Part shown: positions 1-8,702 of the stretch, piece by piece
Position numbering within the stretch: position 1 is the stretch's first letter
How the letters are laid out: every line of letters begins with the position of its first letter
NCBI RefSeq assembly: GCF_023716565.1
Contig: NZ_CP071849.1
Span: forward strand, 124,001-188,000
Source: Vibrio sp. SCSIO 43136
GTDB taxonomy: Bacteria > Pseudomonadota > Gammaproteobacteria > Enterobacterales > Vibrionaceae
Length of the DNA: 64,000 nucleotides
Reading direction: 5' to 3'
Notes under the pieces: generated by a model
Database searches by the model: none
Seen by the model: only the letters and a program-made list of their open reading frames with translations
What the model was told of the DNA's origin: nothing
Program-made: the position numbers and the translations under genes

Positions 1-468
1 CAGCCACTCTTCCTCAAACTTGGACAAACTCTCGGCCGATTTTTGGCGAGCCAAAAGGCGTTCATCATGGATCTGTTGGTGCGTTTTAGCATCGGCTAGG
101 AGTTTCTGCGCCGAGTCGTTTAATTGGGCGTAAAGAGGAGATAGTTCTGGAAACTCAACGGTCGCCGTTTGAAAAGCTTGCATTGAATCTGAAAATTCGG
201 TGACAGCCTCTTGGTACTCAGAGACCAGTGCACTGCGGCGATCTTGTTCAAACGTGTTGGCGTGAACAAGTGTGGCACGGTTGGCATCTTGAAGGTGCAC
301 AAGCAGTCCGTTCGACTGATCTAACAGCTCGGTTAATGTCGATGCCGTTAGGCGAAGTTGTTTACCCAACTCCGACTGAGCAACCAGCGAGGTGCCACCA
401 ATGGCAATCACACAACTAAGGACCAGACCGAAGCCTAGAATGATTCTTTGGATCAGCGACAATTTCAC
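1..468 (-). CDS. Methyl-accepting chemotaxis protein, N-terminal part (cut by window edge)
   Basis: The reading frame is open from a GTG at 466-468 to the window edge (156 codons, no stop). The protein begins VKLSLIQRIILGFGLVL, a short basic start followed by one membrane segment (about residues 8-30). A long polar alpha-helical stretch rich in Gln, Glu, Leu and Ala follows, which is the usual shape of a chemoreceptor periplasmic four-helix sensor region. A GGGAG ribosome site lies just upstream. The signalling domain is outside the window, so the chemoreceptor call rests on the N-terminal layout. A histidine kinase or diguanylate cyclase with the same kind of sensor is possible. Confidence 0.6.
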   Translation of the reverse strand, partial: MKLSLIQRIILGFGLVLSCVIAIGGTSLVAQSELGKQLRLTASTLTELLDQSNGLLVHLQDANRATLVHANTFEQDRRSALVSEYQEAVTEFSDSMQAFQTATVEFPELSPLYAQLNDSAQKLLADAKTHQQIHDERLLARQKSAESLSKFEEEWL

Positions 469-605
469 TGTATTACTCCCACAGCTCTAAAACTAATAGC
501 TTAGAAGATAACGGTTATTTTTAACAGTGTTGTTACTAAGGGCATTTATTAGTTGTGATGATTGTTTGTGGTGGACGATTTTCAGTTGCGTAGAGCTTTC
601 TTTTT

Positions 606-682
606 AGGACAGGCACCAAATTGCGGTGTGTGTCCTATTTGAGCTTTTTTTAGGACAGGCATCAAATTGCGGTGTGTGTCCT
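606..682. repeat. Two REP-like imperfect hairpin units downstream of the transposase
   Basis: Two nearly identical 31-base units lie at 606-636 and 652-682. Each has the arms GGACAGGCACC and GGTGTGTGTCC around a short AAATTGC-type loop, forming a stem with a 2x2 internal mismatch. The second copy differs from the first by one base within the unit. They lie just past the 3' end of the transposase gene. No gene is seen in the rest of 469-858. Confidence 0.8.
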
Positions 683-858
683 AATTGAGAAAACATTGCT
701 TCGTGATCATGTTCATTTGTTCTTGGAAGGTTCAGTTTGTAGGTTGAAAGCTGTATTTGCGTCGAAAAATTCAATTCCAAACCAGTTTTTGGGGTAAGTT
801 CAAAGTACTAGCAACACAGATAGCCAGCAATAGCTGGCATGGCACATAACGAGAAGCA

Positions 859-1815
859 TTACTCAATCTGGTATAAATGGATCTTGGATTTGTTTAAGGC
901 ACTTTTTGCTTGTTCAGCGTACAAACTACTGCCGATAGCGCTAGCATGCTGCTTTTCTAGTTGGGTACATGCTTTTAGCCAGTTGTGCTGGTGGATGCCG
1001 AGCCTAGTTAATATCGGCGGCAAAGCTGTATCAATTGAATATTTTTCGTGGCGAAATTGCCTAGCAGTCCAGTCAACAAGTTCGATGTAATCTAAGAGCC
1101 TAAAAGGTATCCCGTTTAATGTGTTGTTATTACTGCCGACAAATGGGTGTAAGCATGGTGCGGTGAGTTTGTTTTCCCTGAGTGCTTTTATGCGCATTTT
1201 TATCGAAGTAAAATCGGAACTCTCAGGAGTCTTAGCTATCCCTGCTCGAACGGGGTTGAGATCGACGTAGGCCATCGCAGCGGCTAGAGCTTTTTCATCT
1301 AACAAAGCCTGGCTTTTAAACCTACTTTCCCAGAAATGCCCGGTGCAGTTATCTTCTTGATTAGCTTTACATGCTATGTCGTAGTTTAGTTCCTTCATAA
1401 ACCAACTTATTGACCATAAACGCTTGCGCCAAACTTCAATAATTTCTGAGCACTTCTGTTCCTCAATAGGATTGCTTAATTGCCCTTGTTGAAATCTTTT
1501 AATCAAAGCAGGTAACTTATGAGTGAGCCCCCAACGTTCGACAACCTCACCTTGGCTCAGCTTTTGAGCATCGCCTTGACTAATATGCAAGACCAAGTGG
1601 AAATGATTACTCATGACGGCATAAGCACAGACATCGATGCAGTATGTGTGGGTTAAAGCGTGAATTTTTGCTTCTATCCACTCTCTTCTGTGCTCGTAAC
1701 TCTTGTTTGTTAGTTCGTCTACACCACATAGAAAACTTCGACGAACACAACGAGATACGCAGTGGTAGTAGGGAGTAGCATCAATAGAAACGAGCTGCTT
1801 TCTGGCTGTAGTCAT
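859..1815 (-). CDS. REP-associated tyrosine transposase (Y1/HUH family)
   Basis: This single-strand DNA transposase belongs to the IS200-like Y1 family. The HUH metal-binding motif is visible as NHFHLVLH, and the catalytic tyrosine region as AYVDLNPVRAGI, a typical family signature. I place the start at ATG 1815 (MTTARKQ), because the longer TTG-started frame at 1845 adds ten residues unlike the family; neither start has a good ribosome site. At about 318 residues it is longer than IS200 TnpA and fits the REP-associated class found as single copies in vibrios. It is bordered on both sides by GGTGTGTGTCC repeats, the likely substrates. By family knowledge these proteins mobilise or maintain REP sequences rather than move as classic IS elements. 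Confidence 0.88.
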   Translation of the reverse strand: MTTARKQLVSIDATPYYHCVSRCVRRSFLCGVDELTNKSYEHRREWIEAKIHALTHTYCIDVCAYAVMSNHFHLVLHISQGDAQKLSQGEVVERWGLTHKLPALIKRFQQGQLSNPIEEQKCSEIIEVWRKRLWSISWFMKELNYDIACKANQEDNCTGHFWESRFKSQALLDEKALAAAMAYVDLNPVRAGIAKTPESSDFTSIKMRIKALRENKLTAPCLHPFVGSNNNTLNGIPFRLLDYIELVDWTARQFRHEKYSIDTALPPILTRLGIHQHNWLKACTQLEKQHASAIGSSLYAEQAKSALNKSKIHLYQIE

Positions 1816-1919
1816 ATTTTGGCGTGTTGGTGAGTTTGAGGTCAATTTAGCAATCCAAATTTATTGGTGATGAGAGGTGGAGCATTTTTGGTGCAAAATC
1901 AGTCTATATTCATACTTTT

Positions 1920-1983
1920 GGTGTGTGTCCCAATTGAAAATATTCGGTGTGTGTCCAATATTCGAATATTCGGTGTGTGTCCT
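1920..1983. repeat. Three GGTGTGTGTCC half-units upstream of the transposase
   Basis: The 11-mer GGTGTGTGTCC occurs at 1920-1930, 1946-1956 and 1972-1982, all in the same orientation and about 26 bases apart. These match the right arm of the hairpin units at 606-682 but lack the left arm. A small palindrome AATATTCGAATATT separates the second and third copies. Confidence 0.75.
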
Positions 1984-2040
1984 GTTTGGAGGAGTGCTCA
2001 GGCGCTAGTGTGCGCCTGAATGTGTTTGAGGGGGGCTTGA

Positions 2041-2661
2041 TTAAACATTGAGGGTATAAACCACTCGCAATGCCAACAGTATCAATACCACTCCAGAGAT
2101 ACGGTCAATCAACACGGCTTTTGAGCGAATTTTATCGATCACTTTAGCGTTGGTTAGAAGTAGGGCAATTAGCGTGTACCACAACCCATCTACGAGTAGA
2201 GGGGTAGAAACCATCACTATTTGATTGGTCATATCATTAGAGATGGCGACGAACTGGCTAAATAGGGCGGTAAAAAACAGCATGATCTTAGGGCTTAATA
2301 GCGAGATCAAAAAACCTTGGCGCATGGACTCAAATAGTGGTGTTTTCTCACCAGAGGCCAGTTTGGCGGCGACACCGTCTTTGGAGCGTAGTGCGTTAAC
2401 TCCTAAGTACATCAAGTACGCTGCACCGATAACAGAGATGCCTTTAAAAATTAGTGGGGACTGCTCCAGCACCACAGATAAACCAATGATGGTAATGAAG
2501 GCATAAATGCCAATACCCATCGCATGTGACCAAGCTACGGCAATGCCGTGCCATCGACTCCCTGCTAGCGAGTGTTTGGCTACAACGGCAAGGCTAGGAC
2601 CCGGTGACATTGCGCCCAATAGGCAAATAGTAAAAAGTGATAACCAAACGGTGAGTGTCAT
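2041..2661 (-). CDS. LysE/RhtB-family amino-acid exporter
   Basis: Predicted inner-membrane exporter of about 206 residues with five or six hydrophobic segments. The N-terminal family signature is clear (LLGAMSPGPSLAVVAKHSL). Proteins of this family export amino acids such as lysine, threonine or homoserine lactone; the substrate cannot be read here. ATG 2661 is chosen over an upstream start at 2709 because AAGGAGA lies seven bases before it and the length then matches the family. A LysR gene lies immediately upstream on the same strand and is a plausible regulator. Confidence 0.88.
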   Translation of the reverse strand: MTLTVWLSLFTICLLGAMSPGPSLAVVAKHSLAGSRWHGIAVAWSHAMGIGIYAFITIIGLSVVLEQSPLIFKGISVIGAAYLMYLGVNALRSKDGVAAKLASGEKTPLFESMRQGFLISLLSPKIMLFFTALFSQFVAISNDMTNQIVMVSTPLLVDGLWYTLIALLLTNAKVIDKIRSKAVLIDRISGVVLILLALRVVYTLNV

Positions 2662-2763
2662 GCGTTGTTCTCCTTGCTTATGACTCTCATTTAAATCGAA
2701 ATTTGCCATCTATTGAAATCATATTAACTCATTACAGTCATGATTTCAGATCATAGCCTTCAA

Positions 2764-3675
2764 CTAGATGGAATAGTCGCAAACGCCCATGACCTTGACG
2801 ATTTCATTGCGTATGTATTCGTGTGCCGGGTCGTTGTCGAATTTGGGATGCCAGAACAACCAGTAGTACTGCTCTTGAGTGGAGAATGGTAACGGGAAAG
2901 AAGTGATAGCCCAATGATTGGCAAGGTTAGTCGCAATGTGTTCTTGCATGATCATTAAGTGTTCACTGTTAACTAGCAGCTCCATTGCCGTGCTGAAAAA
3001 TGGAACTCTCAGAGCGATCCTGCGCGAGCATCCTTGCTCGGCAAGTTGATGATCGATAAGAGAATCTTTATCTGCTCCACCTGTCACTTTAATGTGCGCA
3101 TGACGCATCATGTCTTCTATCGAAATCGAATCTTGATGGGCAAGCGGATGGTTATTGGCCATCACGCAAACAGGATAATCTGAGCCAAGCTCGATGCTTG
3201 AGACCTGTTTGGGTTTATCTGGAAACATGGATGATGCAAGGTCAATGCCTGACTCGTTCAATTTATCGATAAGGCTGGGTTCCCAAAGTTGATAACCAAT
3301 GTTGAGCTGAGGAGATAGCTCGCTTAGGTGCTTGGCAATATGAGGGAATACGTATTGGGCGACGTAATCACTTGATGAAAAGACGATCTCGCCTTGGTAA
3401 CTGCTTGGATCAAAGGGTAGGTCGTTGAGCAATGAGTCGAACTCTCCAAATAGGGCTTGCAACTTATCTTGCAGTGCCAATGCTTTGGTTGTCGGGATGA
3501 GATGGTTACCCTCTCTTACCAATAACGGGTCTTGGCAAAGCTCGCGTAGTTGGGCCAGTTGACGGCTGACCGCAGATTGGGAAATATGCAAACGCTCAGC
3601 AGCACGTGTCACGTGGCACTCTTCTAATAAAATTATTAGAGAGCGCAACAAATTGAGATTGATGTTTCCGAGCAT
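2764..3675 (-). CDS. LysR-family transcriptional regulator
   Basis: A 303-residue regulator. The N-terminal winged helix-turn-helix covers about residues 5-65 (RAAERLHISQSAVSRQLAQL), followed by a LysR substrate-binding domain. The start ATG 3675 has an AAGGA ribosome site. It lies 102 bases upstream of the LysE-family exporter on the same strand, so the two may be co-transcribed or the regulator may act on the exporter; the ligand is unknown. The N-terminus (INLNLLRSLIILLEECHVTRAAERL) resembles the LeuO/NodD-like branch. Confidence 0.88.
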   Translation of the reverse strand: MLGNINLNLLRSLIILLEECHVTRAAERLHISQSAVSRQLAQLRELCQDPLLVREGNHLIPTTKALALQDKLQALFGEFDSLLNDLPFDPSSYQGEIVFSSSDYVAQYVFPHIAKHLSELSPQLNIGYQLWEPSLIDKLNESGIDLASSMFPDKPKQVSSIELGSDYPVCVMANNHPLAHQDSISIEDMMRHAHIKVTGGADKDSLIDHQLAEQGCSRRIALRVPFFSTAMELLVNSEHLMIMQEHIATNLANHWAITSFPLPFSTQEQYYWLFWHPKFDNDPAHEYIRNEIVKVMGVCDYSI

Positions 3676-3749
3676 CTTGAGGTTCCTTCGTGAAGCTTAG
3701 CCGACCAATTCATTGGCGACATCTTAGCAAGACAAGCCAACTATTCACG

Positions 3750-4496
3750 TTACTGCGAAACTTCGCTGTGATCAAACATGCCCGATTGCAGGTAGTTGAT
3801 TACTTGGGTGACGACTCTCGGGTCGCTGCGCAGTTCATGGTGAGGCAGCTCGATTTCCCAATAATCTTTCATCTGATCCAATTTTGTCGATTCCACACTG
3901 ACCAAACCATCGTTTGGTGTCGAGAATCGCTTTTGCGTTATTCGATAAGGTTTTGTGCCTGCAATGACACCGACATCATAGTTTGGCTGCTCAAGAGATT
4001 GAGGAAACCCATCCTCGTATGTGATAAGGGACTTTGGTACTTCGCCTAACCAGTCTGCCCAAAACTTTTGGGCATAGTGATCGGCGACTTCGCTGCCTTG
4101 ATTGGGTGTGCCAATCATGATCACATGCCCCAATTTCCCTTGGGCTTGGAGCTGATTATCAGCTTCAAGATGATAACGAATTAAAAGCCCACCAAGTGAG
4201 TGCCCGACCAAGTGAACTTTATTGGCGTCTTGAGTGCAACTATCTAGCTGCCGCCGAGTTTCATTGATGAGTGAGTCCATGGATACCCGAACTGATGCAT
4301 AGTCCATCACGCAGGTTTGATAGCCAGCCTTTTGAAGGCCGCTCGTAAGCTCGCTCATTGAGTTGGCACTGCGGGACAAACCGTGGATAACGACCACCAT
4401 TGCATCGCTATTATCTTGCTTTGAGATAATCGGTGCATTAGAGCAAGCCGTCAATAAGGCGAGGGAAGTAAGCAGAAGTCCTTGTTTTATCGTCAT
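3750..4496 (-). CDS. Alpha/beta-hydrolase (lipase-like) lipoprotein
   Basis: Predicted lipoprotein: MTIKQGLLLTSLALLTAC forms a signal peptide with the lipobox LTAC and the lipidated Cys at residue 18. The mature part is an alpha/beta-hydrolase with a VIHGLSRS oxyanion segment and the nucleophile elbow VGHSLGG (Ser about residue 100). A C-terminal HHELRSDP region may hold the catalytic His. This is the pattern of PGAP1/lipase-like acyl hydrolases; the substrate is not known. ATG 4496 is preferred to GTG 4505, but neither has a strong ribosome site. The gene stands alone. Confidence 0.8.
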   Translation of the reverse strand: MTIKQGLLLTSLALLTACSNAPIISKQDNSDAMVVVIHGLSRSANSMSELTSGLQKAGYQTCVMDYASVRVSMDSLINETRRQLDSCTQDANKVHLVGHSLGGLLIRYHLEADNQLQAQGKLGHVIMIGTPNQGSEVADHYAQKFWADWLGEVPKSLITYEDGFPQSLEQPNYDVGVIAGTKPYRITQKRFSTPNDGLVSVESTKLDQMKDYWEIELPHHELRSDPRVVTQVINYLQSGMFDHSEVSQ

Positions 4497-4609
4497 AGAA
4501 GTCACTTAGTGAGCTGAGATTAGTCCTTACAAGATGATACCTGTAGGGAGCTAAACAGTGCCTTGAACTCGATTAATTAATTGTTAGATGATGTAACGCC
4601 AAATCAATG

Positions 4610-4993
4610 TTAAAAATTATGTATTAACGTTGGCGTCTTAGCACAGAACCAGCGGGTAAACAGGGACTTGTATTGCCATCCTCTGGAAAGTAAACGTGCG
4701 GCGAGTCCTTGATTTTGGATGGTCGCAACCTCTATACCTTGGTACTGGTATGGGTTGCAGTGGATGTAATGAAGAAATCCTTTAAGTACCCCTTGTCCAC
4801 GCACGCTTTCGGCAAAATTGACTGAAACAATCGTAAAGCATTCACTGCCCATGGAACACTTGACCAAGCAGTAACCGTATTCACTCTTTATCGTGGTGGA
4901 AAAGGTAGGGAATGGACTTGTTCGCAATTGGCAAGAAAGATCGTCGTACGCTTTACAAAGATGGCGAAGAAGTTGTTGGGCATTGTGATCCAT
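4610..4993 (-). CDS. Uncharacterised 127-residue protein, possibly acetyltransferase-like
   Basis: A strong ribosome site (GAGGAGA) precedes ATG 4993. I do not recognise the family. The middle of the protein (VNFAESVRGQGVLKGFLHYI, then IEVATIQNQGLAARLLSRGW) resembles the RGxG acetyl-CoA loop and following strand of GNAT enzymes, but the protein is short and the match is loose. It is not obviously linked to a neighbour. Confidence 0.6.
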   Translation of the reverse strand: MDHNAQQLLRHLCKAYDDLSCQLRTSPFPTFSTTIKSEYGYCLVKCSMGSECFTIVSVNFAESVRGQGVLKGFLHYIHCNPYQYQGIEVATIQNQGLAARLLSRGWQYKSLFTRWFCAKTPTLIHNF

Positions 4994-5607
4994 AAAATCT
5001 CCTCGAAGCTGGCACGGTCTAACGAGATAACCATTGTAATGTTCGAGGAGTGTTTAAAAACTGAAAACAGAATTGCTTCGAATTGCCTCTTTTGAGTGCA
5101 GTTTGCACCTAACTTTGAGATAAGTTTGGCATTTTTGAATGGTGGTTTTGCTGGTGAAGAAAACTTAGCGCTTTGTTGTTTCCGTATTTTAAAAGTATTG
5201 GCTTCGGTCAACACGCCCTAGTACAACACCAAGAAATATGGCCTGCTAATGCCATAAATGAACTTCCCCTATTTGATGTGATTCCTATTGCTGAGATAAC
5301 TTAATAAGCAAAGTTAAGTGTCCATGTTTCTCTTAGACAATGAATGTCGCTTTCCCTTTGCTATCACTTTGATTGGGTATTATTTTCAAGTTATTGATTT
5401 TAATTGCCTATTCCTTGGTCTCTCCTTTGGGGTTCACTTACCAACCTGAGCTCTCTCATCGCTATAAGCCATGATAAATATTCTTTGTCGTGTCGAAAAA
5501 TTTTATTAGTTTTACTTCAAATAAATAAAGCCTCATAGTCGCGGCGAAAAATTCAACAATGTTCACTTTTTATCGAACATCCACGACAACTTTTGGAGGC
5601 AATACCA
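4994..5607. other. Long intergenic region with half copy of a dispersed palindrome
   Basis: About 610 bases, mostly AT-rich, with no convincing gene. At 5206-5220 lies GGTCAACACGCCCTA, identical to one arm of the palindromes at 18338-18373 and 27664-27699. The other arm is absent. A six-base inverted repeat (ATGTTC / GAACAT, about 5560-5580) precedes the MFS gene and might be an operator. Confidence 0.5.
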
Positions 5608-6768
5608 GTGGAAAGCATCAATGATTTCGCAGTGAAAACCGGGTTCAAAGTACCTGTAATTGCGCTATCGCTTTATGCAGTGGCTTCGGGCTATCTCATG
5701 AGTCTTATCCCTTTGATGTTGGGTGAATATGGTATCGCTTCGAGTTATGCCAGTTGGCTAGCAAGTGTGTTTTATGCTGGCCTGCTGTTGGGCGCAATTG
5801 TCGTGGAACCTGCAGTAAAGCTGATTGGTCACCGCAAAGCCTTTATCGTTTGTTTAGCGCTATTTATGGCGACCATTATGGCGTTGCCATTGCTTCCAGT
5901 CGTTTGGGTTTGGTTGGCGGCTCGATTTGTGGCAGGAATTGCCGTGGCTGGCGTTTTCGTCATTGTGGAATCTTGGTTGCTGGTGGGAGATGAATCTAGC
6001 CGTGCCAAGCGTCTAGGGTGGTATATGGGAGCGCTGTATGGTGGTTCCGCATTGGGCCAATTGGGGATTGGATTTATCGGCATTGAGGGCAGTGCGCCAT
6101 TTACGGTTATCTTGCTGCTGTTAAGTTTGGCGATTGTGGTTTTGGTGTCTGTCCCGACTCAAGCGCCTCTTAATACCCATTCGGCGCCACTCTCTATTAA
6201 ACAAATTGCGAAACTGAACCATGCGGCAATCATCGGTTGTGTGGTCTCTGGGTTAGCTCTTGGCGCTATTTATGGTTTGATGCCGATTGAGTTGGCGCAA
6301 CGCAACGTCTCTCAAGCTAATTTGAGTACCTTGATGGCGCTGGTGATACTAGGTGGCATGGCAGTACAGACCATGGTTCCTTGGTTGATAAAGCATGCAG
6401 GTCGCACACCGCTGATGGGGCTATTTTGTCTACTGGGCGTTTTTGGGGCGGGTTTGGTTACCTTAAGTGATGACTTACCTGTGTTAGCAGTGAGCCTGTT
6501 CTTGATTGGTATGGCGACTTTTGCGCTTTACCCAATCGCCATTAATTTAGGATGCGATAAACTTGATGAGCGCTTCATTGTCTCTGTCACTCAAGTCATG
6601 CTGTTCTGCTATAGCATTGGTTCGGTCGCAGGCCCAGTGATTGCAGATAGTTTTATGGATGGTACTCAAGGGTTGATGGTGTACCTACTTGCTTTGATGA
6701 TGGCGACAGCTTTCTATATGTTTATCAAAAGTATTCGCAGCAAAAACCACTTGGTGGCGGGCGAGTAA
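5608..6768 (+). CDS. MFS transporter, YcaD-like
   Basis: A 386-residue inner-membrane carrier with about twelve hydrophobic segments. It carries the MFS loop signature between segments 2 and 3 (GHRKAF). The sequence style (YAVASGYLMSLIPLMLGEYG, then FVIVESWLL) matches the YcaD group, whose substrate is unknown. The start is GTG 5608, eight bases after GGAGG; the in-frame TTG at 5593 overlaps that ribosome site. A bidirectional terminator follows at 6806. Confidence 0.82.
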   Translation: MESINDFAVKTGFKVPVIALSLYAVASGYLMSLIPLMLGEYGIASSYASWLASVFYAGLLLGAIVVEPAVKLIGHRKAFIVCLALFMATIMALPLLPVVWVWLAARFVAGIAVAGVFVIVESWLLVGDESSRAKRLGWYMGALYGGSALGQLGIGFIGIEGSAPFTVILLLLSLAIVVLVSVPTQAPLNTHSAPLSIKQIAKLNHAAIIGCVVSGLALGAIYGLMPIELAQRNVSQANLSTLMALVILGGMAVQTMVPWLIKHAGRTPLMGLFCLLGVFGAGLVTLSDDLPVLAVSLFLIGMATFALYPIAINLGCDKLDERFIVSVTQVMLFCYSIGSVAGPVIADSFMDGTQGLMVYLLALMMATAFYMFIKSIRSKNHLVAGE

Positions 6769-6802
6769 GCGATGTAAAAGTAGCGGTATTGGAAACTGGG
6801 AC

Positions 6803-6834
6803 AAAAAAGCCAGAAGCACTGTGCTTCTGGCTTT
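6803..6834. terminator. Bidirectional rho-independent terminator
   Basis: Arms AAAGCCAGAAGCAC and GTGCTTCTGGCTTT pair perfectly. An A-run before the stem gives a T-run on the minus strand. The hairpin lies between the convergent MFS and maoP genes. Confidence 0.85.
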
Positions 6835-6901
6835 GGTGCAGGTGTTACACCCAACTAGGAAAAGAATCGGTTACTTAATTCATTGTATTTATGTAGGCAA
6901 G

Positions 6902-7273
6902 TTATTCGGCTGCTTCATACTCCATCGCATCATCTGAGCTATCTACCCAGTTTGAATTGTTGCTTGCAGAAGACTTCTTACTATTTAGGGTATGAAACTG
7001 CTTTCGACCACGAGCAAACTTAATGTATTTAAGCCACACCGTCTCAAGCTTACTGTTGGCTTTCTTCGGGTCTTTGAGTGCTTTCAGAAAGTGCTTCTCT
7101 TCGGCATTTTCTGGTAGTAGCGAGCCTTGCTCTAGTGCAAGCATAGTCTGGCCGTAGTAGATAAGTAACTCTTCTTCAACCAAAGTAAAATTGCCTGATT
7201 TAGCAAACCCTCTTGGGAAAGCTTTATCGTCGTAAAATCGTCTTTCGCCCATTCGCAGTTGATAATCTGCCAT
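6902..7273 (-). CDS. maoP: MaoP (DUF413), Ori-macrodomain organisation protein
   Basis: A small soluble protein of the DUF413/YifE family. The family core is clear: ERRFYDDKAFPRGFAKSGNFT near the N-terminus, then WLKYIKFARGRKQFHTL. In E. coli MaoP acts with the maoS DNA site to organise the Ori macrodomain. ATG 7273 is chosen over ATG 7288 because GAGGT sits just before it. The gene is divergent from hdfR, the same arrangement as yifE/hdfR in E. coli, which supports both names. The acidic, Ser/Asn-rich C-terminal tail is variable in the family. Confidence 0.88.
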   Translation of the reverse strand: MADYQLRMGERRFYDDKAFPRGFAKSGNFTLVEEELLIYYGQTMLALEQGSLLPENAEEKHFLKALKDPKKANSKLETVWLKYIKFARGRKQFHTLNSKKSSASNNSNWVDSSDDAMEYEAAE

Positions 7274-7411
7274 GATGACCTCGTTCATTAAGGATAGTAA
7301 TGGATCGAACTGAAATTAGTCGTAAAAGCTTCATTTGAAAATCAAATAATTTTTGTCGTTTCAACAAGGATTTGTTGTTAATCTCAATCATCATCAGTTC
7401 GAGAATCTGCT

Positions 7412-8299
7412 ATGGATGTAAAAGTATTTAGGACTTTCTTAGAGGTGGCGAATCAGAAGCATTTTGGACGTGCTGCAGAGAACCTCTACATTACTCAAGC
7501 GGCAGTCAGTGCGCGAATAAAGCAGCTTGAGACCTTCTTTGATACCAAGCTTTTTACGAGAGACCGTAATGCGATCAAACTAACTTCCGCAGGGGAGCGT
7601 TTGGTTAGCTATGCCGAGGTGATGGTCACCACTCTAGAGCAAGCAAAGTTCGAACTATCGCTAGACAAAGATAAAGCACTACAGCTGACGCTAGGTGGTA
7701 CTCCTAATCTTTGGGATGCGTATTTGCAAAACTGTCTAAGTATCGTCACCGATGCCTTTGATGGATACGGCTTCATAGCAGAGGTCCAATCCCCTAAACA
7801 ACTCAACCGTAACTTGCTTGATCGCACCTTAGATATGGCATTTGCACTCGAGCCTATTAAAACGGATGACTTGTCGAGCCATCATATTGCTGACCTTGAT
7901 CTATTGCTGGTAGCTACAGAGCCAGTCGATGACGTTGAAGCCTTTGATCAACGCTATATCTACGTCGATTGGGGCACTAGCTTCACCTTTGAACACGCCG
8001 AGCGACACCCATCGATGCCCGCTCCATATATGCGAACCTCCACAGGACGAATCGCTCTAGACTTTATCTTAGAGAAGGGCGGCTCCGCCTACCTGCCAAA
8101 GCCTGTGGTTGAGTCGTTTATTGCTAGTGGACAACTGTTTGTTGCTAAAGGAGTAGAAGAGTGGTGCATTCCCATTTACTTGAGCTACCGTAAGCAAAGC
8201 TCCTCTATTGAAGCAATTAAAAAGGTTGAAAAGCTCATCGCTAGCATCGACCCTTCCAGTGCGTTTAGTTTGCTGCAAGCGGGGGAGAGCGGTCGGTAG
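7412..8299 (+). CDS. hdfR: HdfR-like LysR regulator
   Basis: A 295-residue LysR regulator. The start (MDVKVFRTFLEVANQKHFG, then RAAENLYITQAAVSARIKQL) closely follows E. coli HdfR, and the divergent maoP neighbour is the same as in enterobacteria. In E. coli HdfR represses the flagellar master operon flhDC, which vibrios lack, so targets here are probably different. The ribosome site before ATG 7412 is weak. Confidence 0.85.
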   Translation: MDVKVFRTFLEVANQKHFGRAAENLYITQAAVSARIKQLETFFDTKLFTRDRNAIKLTSAGERLVSYAEVMVTTLEQAKFELSLDKDKALQLTLGGTPNLWDAYLQNCLSIVTDAFDGYGFIAEVQSPKQLNRNLLDRTLDMAFALEPIKTDDLSSHHIADLDLLLVATEPVDDVEAFDQRYIYVDWGTSFTFEHAERHPSMPAPYMRTSTGRIALDFILEKGGSAYLPKPVVESFIASGQLFVAKGVEEWCIPIYLSYRKQSSSIEAIKKVEKLIASIDPSSAFSLLQAGESGR

Positions 8300-8338
8300 G
8301 CACTAGCTTCTTTGCGTTCAAACCTTATAAATGAACTT

Positions 8339-8411
8339 GTGTGCCAAAGTGACACAATAATTGCTAAAGTATGACTTTGAGATCATAATAACCATGTGAC
8401 ACTTTGACACC
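8339..8411. promoter_or_regulatory. Paired operator of the toxin-antitoxin operon
   Basis: GTGTGCCAAAGTGACAC at 8339-8355 and GTGACACTTTGACACC at 8396-8411 are inverted copies of one motif (GTGT-CAAAGTG-CAC type). They flank the likely promoter of the DUF1778 antitoxin gene. Antitoxins of this ribbon-helix-helix family repress their own operon, so these are good candidate binding sites. Confidence 0.65.
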
Positions 8412-8426
8412 AAAGGAGAGTTCTAA

Positions 8427-8702
8427 ATGGCGACGACTTTACCTCGTATTACAGCTAGAGTGGATGTTGATACTCAAGATTTACTAACCAAAGCAGCCGC
8501 AATCGCCGGAATGTCCAGTATCAATTCATTTGTTTTGAGTGCTGCAATTGAAAAAGCAAAACAGGTTATTGAACGAGAGCAAGCATTAAAACTTAGCCAA
8601 GCTGATGCTAAGTTACTTATGGAAGCGCTGGATCAACCGGCTAAACCAAATGCTAAGCTATCGGCTGCATCAGAACGTTACAAGAGTAAAAACCAGCAAT
8701 GA
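8427..8702 (+). CDS. DUF1778 ribbon-helix-helix antitoxin (TacA-like)
   Basis: A 91-residue antitoxin. The N-terminal ribbon-helix-helix (LPRITARVDVDTQDLLTKAA, then AGMSSINSFVLSAAIEKA) binds DNA. The C-terminal tail (about residues 60-91) should wrap the toxin and block its active site. AAAGGAGAG precedes ATG 8427, and the stop overlaps the toxin start by four bases. It is the first gene of a two-gene toxin-antitoxin operon. Confidence 0.9.
   Translation: MATTLPRITARVDVDTQDLLTKAAAIAGMSSINSFVLSAAIEKAKQVIEREQALKLSQADAKLLMEALDQPAKPNAKLSAASERYKSKNQQ

Noticed and set aside
839..1090. Plus-strand frame opposite the transposase gene
   Set aside because: It is antisense to the conserved C-terminal part of a clear transposase.
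4888..5214. 108-residue minus-strand frame overlapping the 4610-4993 gene
   Set aside because: No family likeness and no good ribosome site. It runs through the well-supported start of the neighbouring gene.
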